In this document: in pieces, positions 17,551 to 27,124 of the stretch
Layout of the letters: the number at the start of each line of letters is the position of its first letter
Numbering within the stretch: position 1 is the first letter of the stretch
Assembly (NCBI GenBank): GCA_016929595.1
Contig: JAFGIN010000031.1
Span: forward strand, 1-61,143
Source: Chitinispirillaceae bacterium
GTDB lineage: Bacteria > Fibrobacterota > Chitinivibrionia > Chitinivibrionales > Chitinispirillaceae
Direction: 5' to 3'
DNA length: 61,143 bases
Notes under the pieces: model-generated
The model's input: only the letters and a program-made list of their open reading frames with translations
The model's database searches: none
What the model was told of the DNA's origin: nothing
Made by a program: the position numbers and the translations under genes

Positions 17551-18384
17551 TTACCTTCTGCCGAATTTGATTTCGGAATCAGCAGATGCATCCTGTTGAT
17601 TTTCAGAAGAATCCGAAGACGTTGTACCGTTTTCCTGAGACGATGTGTCAGCGGAAGTGGTACTTTCGATAACGGAATCTTCTTCTTTGAGCATTCGGCG
17701 TTTGACTGAAACTTTTCTTCCATGCTGAAGAGAATCATCATTAGCAAAATCCGTCGGTTCAACAGTAGATTGTGTTGCTGGCTGCAAAGAAGCGGCATCC
17801 GCGTTAGTGATTTGATTTACTTTCGGATTTTCTTCTGAGCCAAAACCCTTGCTAGAGTTTACTGATTGTTCTGAGGATTTGTTAAAATCAGCTGAATTAC
17901 CGGAACTATTTCCGGAATCTCTTCGATTATTTCTCTCCTGCCAGTTGTTGCCGCCACGACGATCCCGTTTGTTGTTATCTCGGCCCCCTCTGGAACCATA
18001 ATCGCGGTTATCATGTCGTTTAAGATTTGAATCTTTTGAAAAATTAGTCTGTATCTTCTTTCGGGCATTTTCCTGATCTCTCTCAGCATTTTTTAATTTG
18101 AGATTAATATCCCGAAGAGATTTTTCAACCTGCTCCACTGATCCGGAAGGAGTTGTTGTTGCAGGCTGAGTTTGAGGCTTTTGTTTCAGATCTGCTTGAG
18201 TGCGCCTATTGTTCTGCTGCTGTCTGAAATCACGACCACCGCTTCTTTCACGATCGTTATGAGAATGACTTGATCTTTGAGCAGCAAGCTCATCAACTTT
18301 TTTTGCAGTTGATTTAAGTGCAGAAATTGTAATTATCTGCAGAACAGCGACCAGCAGAGTCGCAAGAATTGCAACGATTTCCAT
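17551..18384 (-). CDS. Membrane-anchored disordered protein rich in Arg-Gly/Asn
   Basis: 277 residues. One N-terminal helix (about 3-22, MEIVAILATLLVAVLQIITI) is followed by an almost wholly disordered tail: Gln/Asn/Arg-rich (about 40-90), a short charged helix (about 85-112), an RGG/RRG-rich stretch (about 125-160), a Ser/Asn/Thr stretch, a basic KVSVKRRMLKEED motif (about 225-237) and an acidic Ser-rich end finishing KFGRR. RGG tails are common in RNA-binding and phase-separating proteins, so a membrane-tethered RNA- or polymer-binding role is possible but unproven. GGAGA precedes the ATG. It follows the polyamine operon on the same strand after a 285-base gap, so it probably has its own promoter. 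Confidence 0.65.
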   Translation of the reverse strand: MEIVAILATLLVAVLQIITISALKSTAKKVDELAAQRSSHSHNDRERSGGRDFRQQQNNRRTQADLKQKPQTQPATTTPSGSVEQVEKSLRDINLKLKNAERDQENARKKIQTNFSKDSNLKRHDNRDYGSRGGRDNNKRDRRGGNNWQERNNRRDSGNSSGNSADFNKSSEQSVNSSKGFGSEENPKVNQITNADAASLQPATQSTVEPTDFANDDSLQHGRKVSVKRRMLKEEDSVIESTTSADTSSQENGTTSSDSSENQQDASADSEIKFGRR

Positions 18385-18669
18385 AAAATGACTTCTCCAT
18401 ATTGTTTGATAAACAGTGCATTTGTTTAATTCTGACGCATTCGTTTTTCTTAGTCATTGTTTGTATTCCCTTGGTTGTATCAGTTAAACTTTGCGTCATT
18501 TTTTAATGTGTGAAATTGTTATCATGCACCTGGTGCTACATCTTGATGTGGTTTCAAGCATGATTGGGATTGAACATTTATTTTTTGCCTTCTCACACTC
18601 CCTTCTAAATTATAGAGTTACGCATTATACACCAGCGCAGTATGCGCTATGTTATTAATAATAAGTTGC
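18385..18669. promoter_or_regulatory. Upstream region of the RG-rich gene
   Basis: 285-base gap with no gene; contains the leader of the minus-strand gene at 18384. No motif called. Confidence 0.3.
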
Positions 18670-18864
18670 TTAATCACCGCCCTTTTTCTGTTGGTCAATG
18701 TCAGGCAGTTGTAGAAACTCATTATCAATTGCATGGTTTTTCCTCACCAGATCAGTCAGAGCTTCGATTCTCTTGAGAATCACGTACATTTTACTCCAGA
18801 TGAAAATAAGACAAAAAGAAAAAAGAAAAAAAACAAAAATCCATAAAATTTTGACTATTTCCAT
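18670..18864 (-). CDS. Small membrane protein, 64 residues
   Basis: One hydrophobic helix (about 5-27, ending IFIWSKMYVIL) and a polar tail. The first four residues MEIV match those of the next gene downstream, and both have a helix followed by a short heptad-like segment (here LKRIEALTDLVRKN), so they could be related anchors. It lies 72 bases after the second aminopropyltransferase gene. The ribosome site is weak. No family recognised. Confidence 0.45.
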   Translation of the reverse strand: MEIVKILWIFVFFLFSFCLIFIWSKMYVILKRIEALTDLVRKNHAIDNEFLQLPDIDQQKKGGD

Positions 18865-18936
18865 GGGGAAACTCTGGCAGAATCTATTGTTAAGAACATT
18901 AATATATTTAAGGAATTCATATCATGCAATAATTTT

Positions 18937-19809
18937 TTACTGTTTCAAAATGTTTTTTATGTATTGTGGCAATAAAAATAATCCTTTGTGCATCTCCTCA
19001 TTATAGTATTCACAAAGATCCGCAATCCCAGCAAAACGCGCATCACTAAAGTTTTCAAGCAGTTGTTCTGTATTGGTGCAGAGAAGAAAACTGCAGAGGC
19101 TGTCGGGAAATGATGCAACAGGACAGATATAGGGTTTACATGAAGAAAACTGTGGCGAAACTCCACTCATCACCATGCGGGTATACTCTTTTCGAATTAC
19201 AGGTGTGTCTGTCTGAAACACTACAATACCATTTTCACCACATCTCTGCGAAACAATGCTGTAAAAATCAGCAGTTTCAAGAGATTGGACAGGGCCAGCC
19301 GGATCGTAGGAGTCTACAATAATCACATCAAACTTATCTTCATTTTTACTGAGATAATGATACCCGTCATCAAAAACCATAGTTACCCGCGGATCAGAGA
19401 AACTTGCTTCTCTGCCCGGGTAAAATCTTTTCACCGTTTCTGTAACCATGTTATCGATCTCTACAAGGGTTATTTTTTTTACCGATGAGTGTTTCAAAAT
19501 CTCTCCAAGACATCCACCATCCCCGCCACCGATAACACATACACTCTTTGGTTCCGGATGCATAAGCATTGGAGGGTGTACAAACATTTCGTGATAAATA
19601 AAACTATCCCGTTCAGTCATGACAATAGAACCACCCAGACACAGCACAAGTCCATAATTGTATGTGTCAAAAATTTCAATTTTCTGAAAGGGGCTTGAAT
19701 CACAGAATACCGCATGCTTCGCTTTTATACTCAAACCGGAGAGTCCGTTTACAAGATGTTCTATCCACAAATTTGAACTGCATACCGGCTGAAAATTTAC
19801 ACTATTCAT
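18937..19809 (-). CDS. Aminopropyltransferase (spermidine synthase-like), second copy
   Basis: 290-residue SpeE-family enzyme transferring the aminopropyl group of decarboxylated SAM to a diamine or longer polyamine. Seen: DSFIYHEMFVHPP (substrate-entry loop), the SAM-binding VIGGGDGGCLGEILKH (about 91-106), VEIDN, and the catalytic-loop Asp in IIVDSYDPAGP. It differs from the copy at 20992-21957 in the catalytic loop (DSYDP here, DMTDP there), so the two may use different acceptors. GAGG precedes the ATG. It is the last enzyme gene of the speD operon, after the decarboxylase (60-base gap). Confidence 0.85.
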   Translation of the reverse strand: MNSVNFQPVCSSNLWIEHLVNGLSGLSIKAKHAVFCDSSPFQKIEIFDTYNYGLVLCLGGSIVMTERDSFIYHEMFVHPPMLMHPEPKSVCVIGGGDGGCLGEILKHSSVKKITLVEIDNMVTETVKRFYPGREASFSDPRVTMVFDDGYHYLSKNEDKFDVIIVDSYDPAGPVQSLETADFYSIVSQRCGENGIVVFQTDTPVIRKEYTRMVMSGVSPQFSSCKPYICPVASFPDSLCSFLLCTNTEQLLENFSDARFAGIADLCEYYNEEMHKGLFLLPQYIKNILKQ

Positions 19810-19869
19810 TAACGTACCTCATAAATCTTTAATATTAAAATGTATGTGAGACCGCATCTCAATTCACAT

Positions 19870-20970
19870 CTAGTCGACTACGACTATTTTTGCTTTGGGA
19901 AAACCATTGAAGTTAGATGCACTTGCACAAGTATATGATCCCATCGAATTGAAAACCAGGAGATCACCTATCTCCAGATGCGGAAGACTGATGTTTTCAT
20001 AAACAACATCTATAGAATCACAGGTCGGACCTGCCAGAACAGAATTGTATCGTGGACCTCCACGTTCGACTACCATCGGATAGTCGGCATGGTCGTACAT
20101 TTTTCCTGAAAACGATCCATATAACCCATCATCAAGATAATACCACCAGACATCGTTACGCAAGGAGCGGCCCATAACCTTTGTTGCAAGTGTCATTGTG
20201 GGTCCACTTAAAACCCGTCCTGGCTCTGCAATGATTCGATAACTTGAAAAGTATCGCTCAAGATACTCCATAATTGGGCTGCAGAACTGTTCTATGGGAA
20301 TAACTGGTGAAATGTAATTTATCGGAAATCCTCCTCCGATATCAATAACCCTTATATTAATTCCCCTTAGAACTGCCTTGCGATAGATATCCCTGCAGTA
20401 CTCAAGTGCTTCTATGTATTTAAGAGAATTTTCATTTTGAGATCCTGCGTGAAAACTGATTCCAAGCACATCAAGTCCCAGTGAATGAGCTTTGCTTATC
20501 AGGTTCCATGCCTTTTCCGGTGCTACACCGAATTTATGAGACAGGTTTACCAGACAACCAGGGTTTTGAATGCTCATTCGTATTAAAATCGAGCACTTGT
20601 CTTTGTAAGGAACAAATTTTAAAAGCTCATCCTCATTATCACAAACAAAGATTGAAATACCATATTCAAGGGAATAACGTATGTCTGAATCCCTCTTGAT
20701 CGGGTGGGTGTGAATGCACCTTTCCGGAGCGATTGAATATTTGTTTATAACATCAATTTCTCCATTAGTGCAGATGTCAAAAAAAGCCTCCTCGCTATTA
20801 AGAATTGAAACCAGATCCGGGGTTGCATTTGATTTTACCGCATAATAAAGGTCGACACCTGGAAGGGCGTTTTTTAGCGCCCGATAGCCTTCCCTGACCT
20901 TGCTCTCGGACAGAAACAGTGTGGGCGTACCATGCACACGCACTAAATCCTGAACTGTAGAAAAATCCAT
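19870..20970 (-). CDS. Ornithine/lysine decarboxylase, PLP fold type III
   Basis: 366-residue fold III basic amino acid decarboxylase of the short eukaryote-like bacterial type, producing putrescine and/or cadaverine. Seen: PLP lysine Lys46 in YAVKSNATP, SFHAGSQ, VIDIGGGFPI, AEPGR, and the active-site GPTCDSID (Cys about 317). The substrate-specificity segment WWYYLDDGLYGSF is of the ODC/LDC kind rather than diaminopimelate or carboxynorspermidine decarboxylase. It lies between two aminopropyltransferase genes, so its product is presumably the acceptor for one of them. GGGAG precedes the ATG. Ornithine versus lysine preference cannot be read from sequence alone. Confidence 0.85.
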   Translation of the reverse strand: MDFSTVQDLVRVHGTPTLFLSESKVREGYRALKNALPGVDLYYAVKSNATPDLVSILNSEEAFFDICTNGEIDVINKYSIAPERCIHTHPIKRDSDIRYSLEYGISIFVCDNEDELLKFVPYKDKCSILIRMSIQNPGCLVNLSHKFGVAPEKAWNLISKAHSLGLDVLGISFHAGSQNENSLKYIEALEYCRDIYRKAVLRGINIRVIDIGGGFPINYISPVIPIEQFCSPIMEYLERYFSSYRIIAEPGRVLSGPTMTLATKVMGRSLRNDVWWYYLDDGLYGSFSGKMYDHADYPMVVERGGPRYNSVLAGPTCDSIDVVYENISLPHLEIGDLLVFNSMGSYTCASASNFNGFPKAKIVVVD

Positions 20971-20991
20971 CAGCTCTTATCTCCCGTAAGA

Positions 20992-21957
20992 TTAAGTTGA
21001 AATAAAGTCATCCGGAAAATCCGGTTTGGCGTCTGTGATAATACGTGTCGGTTTTTGCAAAATTTCGGAAATATAGGGGAATTCAACCTGCATTGATCCA
21101 TGTGTTGCCCCGTTATAGACCTTAAGATTGTCAATATTTGATCCTGAAAGAACTCTATTAATTTTTGCTGGACTCACTTTTCTGATATCAGTTCTATTGG
21201 AGCAGATTGTTATTGACCATAAAACAGCGTACATTTGTATGTACAGATACATGCTGCTGACATTTGCAAAGCTGGTTCCAAGAGTTTTTCTGATAGACGA
21301 AAATGCCTTTGGTCTTGAAACTGGTGATTCTGAATGCATCACAAAAATCCCATGTTCGCTTTTCAGAGCTTTTTTTACCTTCCGGAAAAACTCCCGGGTA
21401 TAAAGATACTTTGATGGTCCGAAGGGGTCGGTCATATCCATAATGATGACATCATATCGTTGTTTCTGTTCAGAAATAAATTCTCTTCCATCAACAACAT
21501 GAATCTGCAGCCGGGGATCTTCAAAACTGGTTCCGTGTATGGCCCCAAGATATTTTCTGGAAAAATCGATAACCCCTTTATCAATCTCTGCCATATGAAT
21601 CTCTTTAACCGATTTATGTTTAACAACCTCGCTCAGCACTCCTCCGTCGCCACCACCAATAATACAGACCGATTCGGGCGATGGGTGCGAACAAAGAGCC
21701 GGATGAACCATCGGTTCATGGTATTGATAGTCATGACGCTCAGTTACCTGTGTTATATTATCCAGCAGTAGTACTTTACCGAATTCATCAGTTTCCACCA
21801 GTTCTATATCCTGGTATTCGGTTTTAGCTTTCCTCAACGATTTTTTTATTGTATAGAAATAACCAAAGTAAGGATTCAATGCCTCTGTGTACAATGAACG
21901 GCGTGAAGCGATGCGGTTATTACAGGAGCTTACTCCCTGTCGAAAATGTTTCTGCAT
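20992..21957 (-). CDS. speE: Aminopropyltransferase (spermidine synthase-like), first copy
   Basis: 321-residue SpeE-family enzyme. Seen: [15 protein letters not shown]-binding [35 protein letters not shown] and [10 protein letters not shown]. The usual catalytic DSTDP is DMTDP here. An N-terminal extension of about 25 residues precedes the conserved [12 protein letters not shown] start of the domain. Its start lies 28 bases inside the speD frame, with AGGAGA inside speD, so translation is coupled to speD; this copy is therefore the more likely classical spermidine synthase. Downstream comes the decarboxylase gene after 21 bases. Confidence 0.87.
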   Translation of the reverse strand: MQKHFRQGVSSCNNRIASRRSLYTEALNPYFGYFYTIKKSLRKAKTEYQDIELVETDEFGKVLLLDNITQVTERHDYQYHEPMVHPALCSHPSPESVCIIGGGDGGVLSEVVKHKSVKEIHMAEIDKGVIDFSRKYLGAIHGTSFEDPRLQIHVVDGREFISEQKQRYDVIIMDMTDPFGPSKYLYTREFFRKVKKALKSEHGIFVMHSESPVSRPKAFSSIRKTLGTSFANVSSMYLYIQMYAVLWSITICSNRTDIRKVSPAKINRVLSGSNIDNLKVYNGATHGSMQVEFPYISEILQKPTRIITDAKPDFPDDFIST

Positions 21958-22712
21958 TCAAATATCTCCTGCATCTCTTTTTTAACAAGTGTTTTGGTAC
22001 GTGCCCGTTCAGCCTTGGACATTTTTATAATTTCAGGTCCAAAAAGATAATTTTCCAGTTTTTGATTTTTGAGCATCATTTTGCTGTGAAAGATATTGTC
22101 AGATACAATATTGATATCATAGGCAGAATATTTATCGAGTATCTCATCTGAAATGTAATCCTGAATTGATGTAATATCGTGATCTATATAGATTTTCTTT
22201 CCATTGACATCTCTTGTGAACCCCCTTACACGATAGTCCATTAACACTACATCTGAATCAAAACTATCGATGAGAAAATCAAGTGCTTTTAATGGTGAGA
22301 TCATACCGCAGGTAGAGACATCTATATCAACCCGGAATGTTGCGATTCCTGTATTGGTATTATTTTCGGGATAGGTATGAGCTGCAATATGACTTTTATC
22401 AAGATGTGCTACAATTCCATCGTTATCCCGGGGGTAATGGCCCTCATTAATAAGAACAGTGACACTGGCACCTCTGGGATCATAATCCTGAGTTGAAATG
22501 TTTACAATTTTGGCTTCGATGATGTTAACAACTTCTTCAACGATACTCCGTAATTTTTCGGAGTTATAAACATCATCAATATACTCCAGATAATCTATCT
22601 GCGATGCTTTAGATTTTGCAAAACAGATATCGTAAATATTAAAACTCAATGACTTTGTAAGATTGTTAAACCCATGAAGTTTAATCTTACGTCCTCTGCA
22701 CCGGTTGATCAT
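21930..22712 (-). CDS. speD: S-adenosylmethionine decarboxylase proenzyme, E. coli type
   Basis: 260-residue SpeD of the large E. coli-like class, making the aminopropyl donor for polyamine synthesis. It opens with [20 protein letters not shown], close to E. coli SpeD. Self-cleavage is expected before Ser107 in [15 protein letters not shown], where Ser becomes the pyruvoyl cofactor. [17 protein letters not shown] and [13 protein letters not shown] are also conserved. It is first in a four-gene polyamine operon; AGGGG precedes the ATG. The E. coli class is mostly proteobacterial, so its presence here could reflect old transfer. Length is normal. Confidence 0.93.
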   Translation of the reverse strand: MINRCRGRKIKLHGFNNLTKSLSFNIYDICFAKSKASQIDYLEYIDDVYNSEKLRSIVEEVVNIIEAKIVNISTQDYDPRGASVTVLINEGHYPRDNDGIVAHLDKSHIAAHTYPENNTNTGIATFRVDIDVSTCGMISPLKALDFLIDSFDSDVVLMDYRVRGFTRDVNGKKIYIDHDITSIQDYISDEILDKYSAYDINIVSDNIFHSKMMLKNQKLENYLFGPEIIKMSKAERARTKTLVKKEMQEIFECRNIFDRE

Positions 22713-22830
22713 ATTGGTTCTGTCCCCTGTCCTTTCAATACAACAAAGCGTCCAAAATGTACTTAAATAGATTAATATTCCGCCAATACATCTAACCTGT
22801 CAGCTTTAATTTCAGCTCTTTTCACCCCCC

Positions 22831-23772
22831 TTATAGTTCATTAATATAGAGAGGCTTGTATCCACGGTATTTGTTTGAAAAATAATTAATGAGAATCACT
22901 TCTGTTCTTTTATTTGGATCAATGTTAATAATCATTCGATCAGCGAAGAGGCGGCTCATGTGGATACCCCGACCGGAATCGTCCAGAAGTCCCTCACCAG
23001 TAAGCTGCCGGTCAATTTTATAAAGGACGGTCTCCTTTTTGAGTTTTCCCTGGTTATCGGTAACAGAAACAGCATATTTTTCCCTGTCATATCCACATTC
23101 GACGTTTATATATTCATTGGACTCGAGGGCAACATCTGTAAACTCCTGATATTTTTCGGTTCCATCGTCAAGAGTTGGTGCATGATAGATTGCATTAGTA
23201 ATGATTTCATCAAGAATCAGTTTCATATCTCCAGCAGTTCCGAATTTTTCAGTAAAAAGATCGATAATGTGCTCTCTGGTGTCTCTTGCTTCAACAGATG
23301 AGCGAATGGTTGAACGTTCCATTATAGTCCCATCACTGGCAAGATAGCGTGAAAGGCCAAAGATTTCTCCGGTTAAAAGCCCTGAAACTATCGAATCGAG
23401 TTCGAGAAAATTGAATGGTACGGTTTTAGGAATAATATTGGTTACCTGAGTTTCTTTTGCAGTACGGATGTAGTCATCAATATTGTATGCGGTAATCAGT
23501 GCAGTTTTTGTGCCTGGATAATTTTTTCGCACTTCACTGAGCAGTTGAGGCCCATTCATTCCAGGCATATTAATGTCGGAAATTACAAGATTAAAATTTG
23601 TTTTTTTGAGTTTCTCCAAAGCAACATCAGCAGTTTCAGCAGTTTCAACCGTGTATTTATTTTCCAGAAAATCGACAAGCATCATTCGGATCGCTTTTTC
23701 ATCGTCGACAACCAGGATTTTATACATCTGCTTACTTCTACTCAAATCATCAATACGCTGTTCCATGGTCAT
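22831..23772 (-). CDS. Response regulator with HATPase (anti-sigma-kinase-like) output
   Basis: 313 residues. Residues about 17-135 are a receiver domain with acidic pocket VDDEK, phosphoacceptor Asp66 in ISDINMPG and the conserved Lys of IIPK. After a linker, residues about 170-300 form an HATPase_c-like fold: DEIITNAIYHAP (N box) and a DDSGRGIHMSRLFAD glycine-box region. There is no HisKA dimerisation helix and no DNA-binding domain. This resembles RsbW/SpoIIAB-type ATPases joined to a receiver, as in regulators that act by phosphorylating or sequestering STAS partners. It overlaps the sensor kinase by 4 bases (ATGA), so the pair is one system. Confidence 0.75.
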   Translation of the reverse strand: MTMEQRIDDLSRSKQMYKILVVDDEKAIRMMLVDFLENKYTVETAETADVALEKLKKTNFNLVISDINMPGMNGPQLLSEVRKNYPGTKTALITAYNIDDYIRTAKETQVTNIIPKTVPFNFLELDSIVSGLLTGEIFGLSRYLASDGTIMERSTIRSSVEARDTREHIIDLFTEKFGTAGDMKLILDEIITNAIYHAPTLDDGTEKYQEFTDVALESNEYINVECGYDREKYAVSVTDNQGKLKKETVLYKIDRQLTGEGLLDDSGRGIHMSRLFADRMIINIDPNKRTEVILINYFSNKYRGYKPLYINEL

Positions 23773-25055
23773 TCCTCTGTTGTTGCCCCTATTATTTCAA
23801 AATTATTTTTTTTCTCAAAAGGAAGCTCAATAACAAACATTGTCCGGCCATTTTCACTCTCGAAATAGATTGTTCCACCATGCTCTTCAATGATACGATG
23901 GCAGATACTCAACCCCAAACCAGTACCCTTTCCTGTTGGCTGAGTGCTGAAAAATGGCACAAATATTCGTGAACGGTTGGATTCCGGAATACCGATACCA
24001 TTGTCGGTAATCGAAATTGCAACCCCACCACCCTGACGAAAGTGTGTGGTGATGTAGAGCAAACCGGAAAATTCTTTCTTTTGGGCTCCGAATGCAGCTG
24101 CTTTCTGCTGAATTGACTGAATTGCGTTTGTTGTCAGGTTCATTATAACCTGTTCGATTTTTGATGGATCACAGTTGATTGGCAGTACACCGGGGTCAAG
24201 ATTAAAGCGTCTTTCAATGTTAACAGAGCCACCAAAATGCACCGCTTTAACAGTATTCTCTACAAGCTTGTTAACGTTTACTAATGCAGATGTCTGCTCG
24301 TGATCACGAGAAAGGTGTAATAGGTCACGCATGATCGCCGTTGCACGATCTGAAAGTTCCAGTATTGTCGAAACCCGGCTGAGTCCTTTTTCGTTTAAAC
24401 CATACTTTTCAGGCATTTCGATTAAATTTACCGCCGTCCCTGATATCGCTGAAAGCGGATTGTTAATTTCATGAGCAATTCCGGATGTCATGATACCTAT
24501 ACCTGCGAGTTTCTCAGAACGAATGAGCTGATCATTCATTCTCTTTTCGTTTGTAATATCCCGGATAAATTCAATTACATGTATTGGTTTCTTTTTCTCA
24601 TCAATTACCGGGTACGTCTGAATCTCATAGTAATGGATACCTTCCGATGAGAGCTTCTTGATCCTTCGACAGGATACTGTTGCACTGGTAGTAAATGTTT
24701 TTCTGGAGGTACAGTCTTCACACACATCATTGCGTCCCCACAATGCAGAATAACAGGGTTGCCCCAGAAGCATTCTGATCGGCTTTTTTAAAAATGAAGC
24801 ACAGCTCTGGTTAACTCGTACTATCCGGTAGTTCTTATCGATGATCAGAATCAGATCGGTAATCGCATCGAAAACAGTTTCGAGTTCTCGTTTACTTATA
24901 ATTAGTTGTTCTTCGATAGTTTTTGAAGAGACCGAATCATCCTCAATTTCCTCTTCAGATGTTTTTCTGTACTTCTGGTGAATCATTATCCCCAAAAGTA
25001 ACATAACACAGCAGATAATAACTACGATTATTACAAGTTGAAGAGATTCGACCAT
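23769..25055 (-). CDS. PAS-domain sensor histidine kinase
   Basis: 428 residues: one transmembrane helix (about 7-27), a PAS domain (about 58-170), HisKA with phosphoacceptor His195 in GIAHEINNPLSA, and HATPase_c with NLTTNAIQS, DNGIGIP and GKGTGLGLSI. The PAS domain has three Cys (101, 112, 115) in a C-x10-C-x2-C pattern seen in some anaerobe PAS domains, which could bind metal or sense redox. There is almost no periplasmic part, so the signal is probably cytoplasmic. It is co-translated with the response regulator downstream. AAGG precedes the ATG. Confidence 0.88.
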   Translation of the reverse strand: MVESLQLVIIVVIICCVMLLLGIMIHQKYRKTSEEEIEDDSVSSKTIEEQLIISKRELETVFDAITDLILIIDKNYRIVRVNQSCASFLKKPIRMLLGQPCYSALWGRNDVCEDCTSRKTFTTSATVSCRRIKKLSSEGIHYYEIQTYPVIDEKKKPIHVIEFIRDITNEKRMNDQLIRSEKLAGIGIMTSGIAHEINNPLSAISGTAVNLIEMPEKYGLNEKGLSRVSTILELSDRATAIMRDLLHLSRDHEQTSALVNVNKLVENTVKAVHFGGSVNIERRFNLDPGVLPINCDPSKIEQVIMNLTTNAIQSIQQKAAAFGAQKKEFSGLLYITTHFRQGGGVAISITDNGIGIPESNRSRIFVPFFSTQPTGKGTGLGLSICHRIIEEHGGTIYFESENGRTMFVIELPFEKKNNFEIIGATTEE

Positions 25056-25264
25056 AATACCTTACTTACTTTTTTCCGACAGACAGTATCTGTGATTATA
25101 GTATCTGTTTGTGGTTTTTTTTATGTTTATTTTCAAAATAAGGTCTATTTATTCATATTTTCACATTTTATATTGCATAGAGCGCCAAAAAAACAGTACT
25201 CCGGCGTTTCGGATTCAATTTTACACCCATGAATCTGTGAGATTTATTCAAGGGAGAAAAACAG
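25056..25264. promoter_or_regulatory. Divergent promoter region, kinase / apionate lactonase-like gene
   Basis: 209-base AT-rich gap between divergent genes. No operator or promoter motif was strong enough to call. GGGAG at 25252-25256 serves the plus-strand gene. Confidence 0.3.
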
Positions 25265-27124
25265 ATGGAACTTCAAGAGCTCTATTTTGGCTCAGATTTG
25301 AAACCGGCAGATGTAATGACCTTTGAATGCGGTCCTGTTTCGTTCTTATATCAAAATGGCATGATCCGTTCCGTGATGTACGGGAAGACGGAACTGATAC
25401 GTAGAATATACATGGCTCTCCGTGATTCAGTATGGAATACTATCCCATACACCGTTTCTAAACCTGAAATTAGACAAAATGAAAATACTTTCTCACTCTC
25501 TTTTAATGCTAACCATGTGCATGATAGTATAAAGTTTCAATGGAAAGGTTTAATTGAATGCAGTAATGATGGTATTGTTCGTTTTCAGATGCGGGGAAAA
25601 TCACTTTCAACTTTTTATCGCAACCGCATCGGACTTTGCGTACTCTTACCCCTTTCTTTTTCCGGAAAGGATGTGTTAATAATTGACGCGAAAAATACCG
25701 CCACTAATGGTGTTTTTCCCGTACAGATTGCTCCCCATCAGCCCTTTACCAGCATTTCAAAAGTTAAAGGCAGTGCTCCTCATGGTACTTCATACGAACT
25801 TTCCTTTGATGGTGATATTTTTGAAATGGAGGACCAGCGGAACTGGACTGATGCATCTTATAAAATTTACTCAACTCCACTATCTCAGCCAATACCTGTA
25901 ATAGTTAATGAAAATGATGAAATATCTCAATCTGTTACACTATTGATAAAGTCCGGCAATCAGATTACATGCGAAAAAGAGAAAAAAGAACGTCTTTCAG
26001 TACCGCAGGACAGGACTCGTTTTTTCAGAATTCCACAACTGGGGCTTCATGATTCTACTACTGATCCTGTCAGCCCGCCGGCAATTAATTATCTTAACGG
26101 ATTAAAGATTAATCACTGCCGTTATGACCTGATTATCAATGAAGCAACTTTAATTTCTGATCTGCAGAATATTGCCCAGCGATGCGGTATGTACAAGGTC
26201 CCCATTGAACTTGCTCTTTACTGTAAATCACTCAGCTTACAAATAGTTGATCAGCTTATTGATGCACTGATTATCGCGGGTATTAGAATCTGTCGATTCT
26301 GCATTTATGATGATAATAAAGTAACCTCGCAGGAAACATTAGAAGTGATTGCCCCCCCCTTAAAATTACATTTCCCTGATTCCCTGATTGCATCAGGGAC
26401 TGATTTCTACTTTGTCGAAATAAATCGTAAACATCCTCCTCTTACTATGGTTGAGCAGATTTGCTACTCAGCCAATCCTCAGGTACACACCTTTGATACC
26501 ATTTCAGTAATGGAAAACCTTGAAGGAATCGAAGAAACACTGAAACATGTCAAGACATTTGCAGGTGAAATTCCTGCGATTATTTCACCGTTGACACTCC
26601 GACCACGAAAAAATCCCGGCAATCCCCGAAAAGATGGTGGCGTTGATGTTCGTCAACAAGGATTGTTCTGCTCATCCTGGACCGCCGGAGTGATACAACG
26701 TGCTGCATCAGGAGGAGCATCCAGTATTACCCTCTACGATATTTTTGGTGACGGGGGGGTAATCCGGATGGATGGGTCAGCGGTATTTCCTGCTTATATT
26801 GTCCTTCTCTGGCTCTCAGAGTTATCCGGACAACCAGGTATCTTATGTCAAAGTACGTCGACTATTATTCAGGGGATGATTATCCATTCACCAGATGGAG
26901 ATAAAATGCTCATAGCGAACCACTCCGAACAGAGTCACACTGTGATTATTGAAGGATTACCTGATGAATTTTCATCCAAAGTGCTGGATCAGAATTCATT
27001 TGCAGCTGCAGTTTCCAATCCAATCGCATGGAACAGCATGAGAGGGAAGTATCACCTCTGTGAGGAGCATCGGTGGGAGACGCAGTTACTTCCTTATGCT
27101 GTGGCGTTGCTTTCGTTATCCTGA
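25265..27124 (+). CDS. D-apionate lactonase-like protein (ApnL family)
   Basis: 619 residues, no signal peptide, so cytoplasmic. The N-terminal half matches what I know of D-apionate lactonases: RDSVWNTIPY near 53-62, FQWKGLIE, STFYRNRIGLCVLLP (about 115-129), IAPHQPF and the hallmark MEDQRNWTDASYKIYSTPL at about 187-205. A TIM-barrel-like middle and a small C-terminal beta domain follow. ApnL enzymes open D-apionolactone in apiose breakdown. No other apiose gene (kinase, dehydrogenase, RuBisCO-like) is nearby, so the true substrate may be another lactone. The gene is monocistronic. Recognition is from memory of the family. Confidence 0.6.
   Translation: MELQELYFGSDLKPADVMTFECGPVSFLYQNGMIRSVMYGKTELIRRIYMALRDSVWNTIPYTVSKPEIRQNENTFSLSFNANHVHDSIKFQWKGLIECSNDGIVRFQMRGKSLSTFYRNRIGLCVLLPLSFSGKDVLIIDAKNTATNGVFPVQIAPHQPFTSISKVKGSAPHGTSYELSFDGDIFEMEDQRNWTDASYKIYSTPLSQPIPVIVNENDEISQSVTLLIKSGNQITCEKEKKERLSVPQDRTRFFRIPQLGLHDSTTDPVSPPAINYLNGLKINHCRYDLIINEATLISDLQNIAQRCGMYKVPIELALYCKSLSLQIVDQLIDALIIAGIRICRFCIYDDNKVTSQETLEVIAPPLKLHFPDSLIASGTDFYFVEINRKHPPLTMVEQICYSANPQVHTFDTISVMENLEGIEETLKHVKTFAGEIPAIISPLTLRPRKNPGNPRKDGGVDVRQQGLFCSSWTAGVIQRAASGGASSITLYDIFGDGGVIRMDGSAVFPAYIVLLWLSELSGQPGILCQSTSTIIQGMIIHSPDGDKMLIANHSEQSHTVIIEGLPDEFSSKVLDQNSFAAAVSNPIAWNSMRGKYHLCEEHRWETQLLPYAVALLSLS

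Noticed and set aside
22713-22830. Possible riboswitch or attenuator between speD and the two-component genes
   Set aside because: No recognisable SAM-riboswitch or polyamine-sensing structure; only 118 bases.
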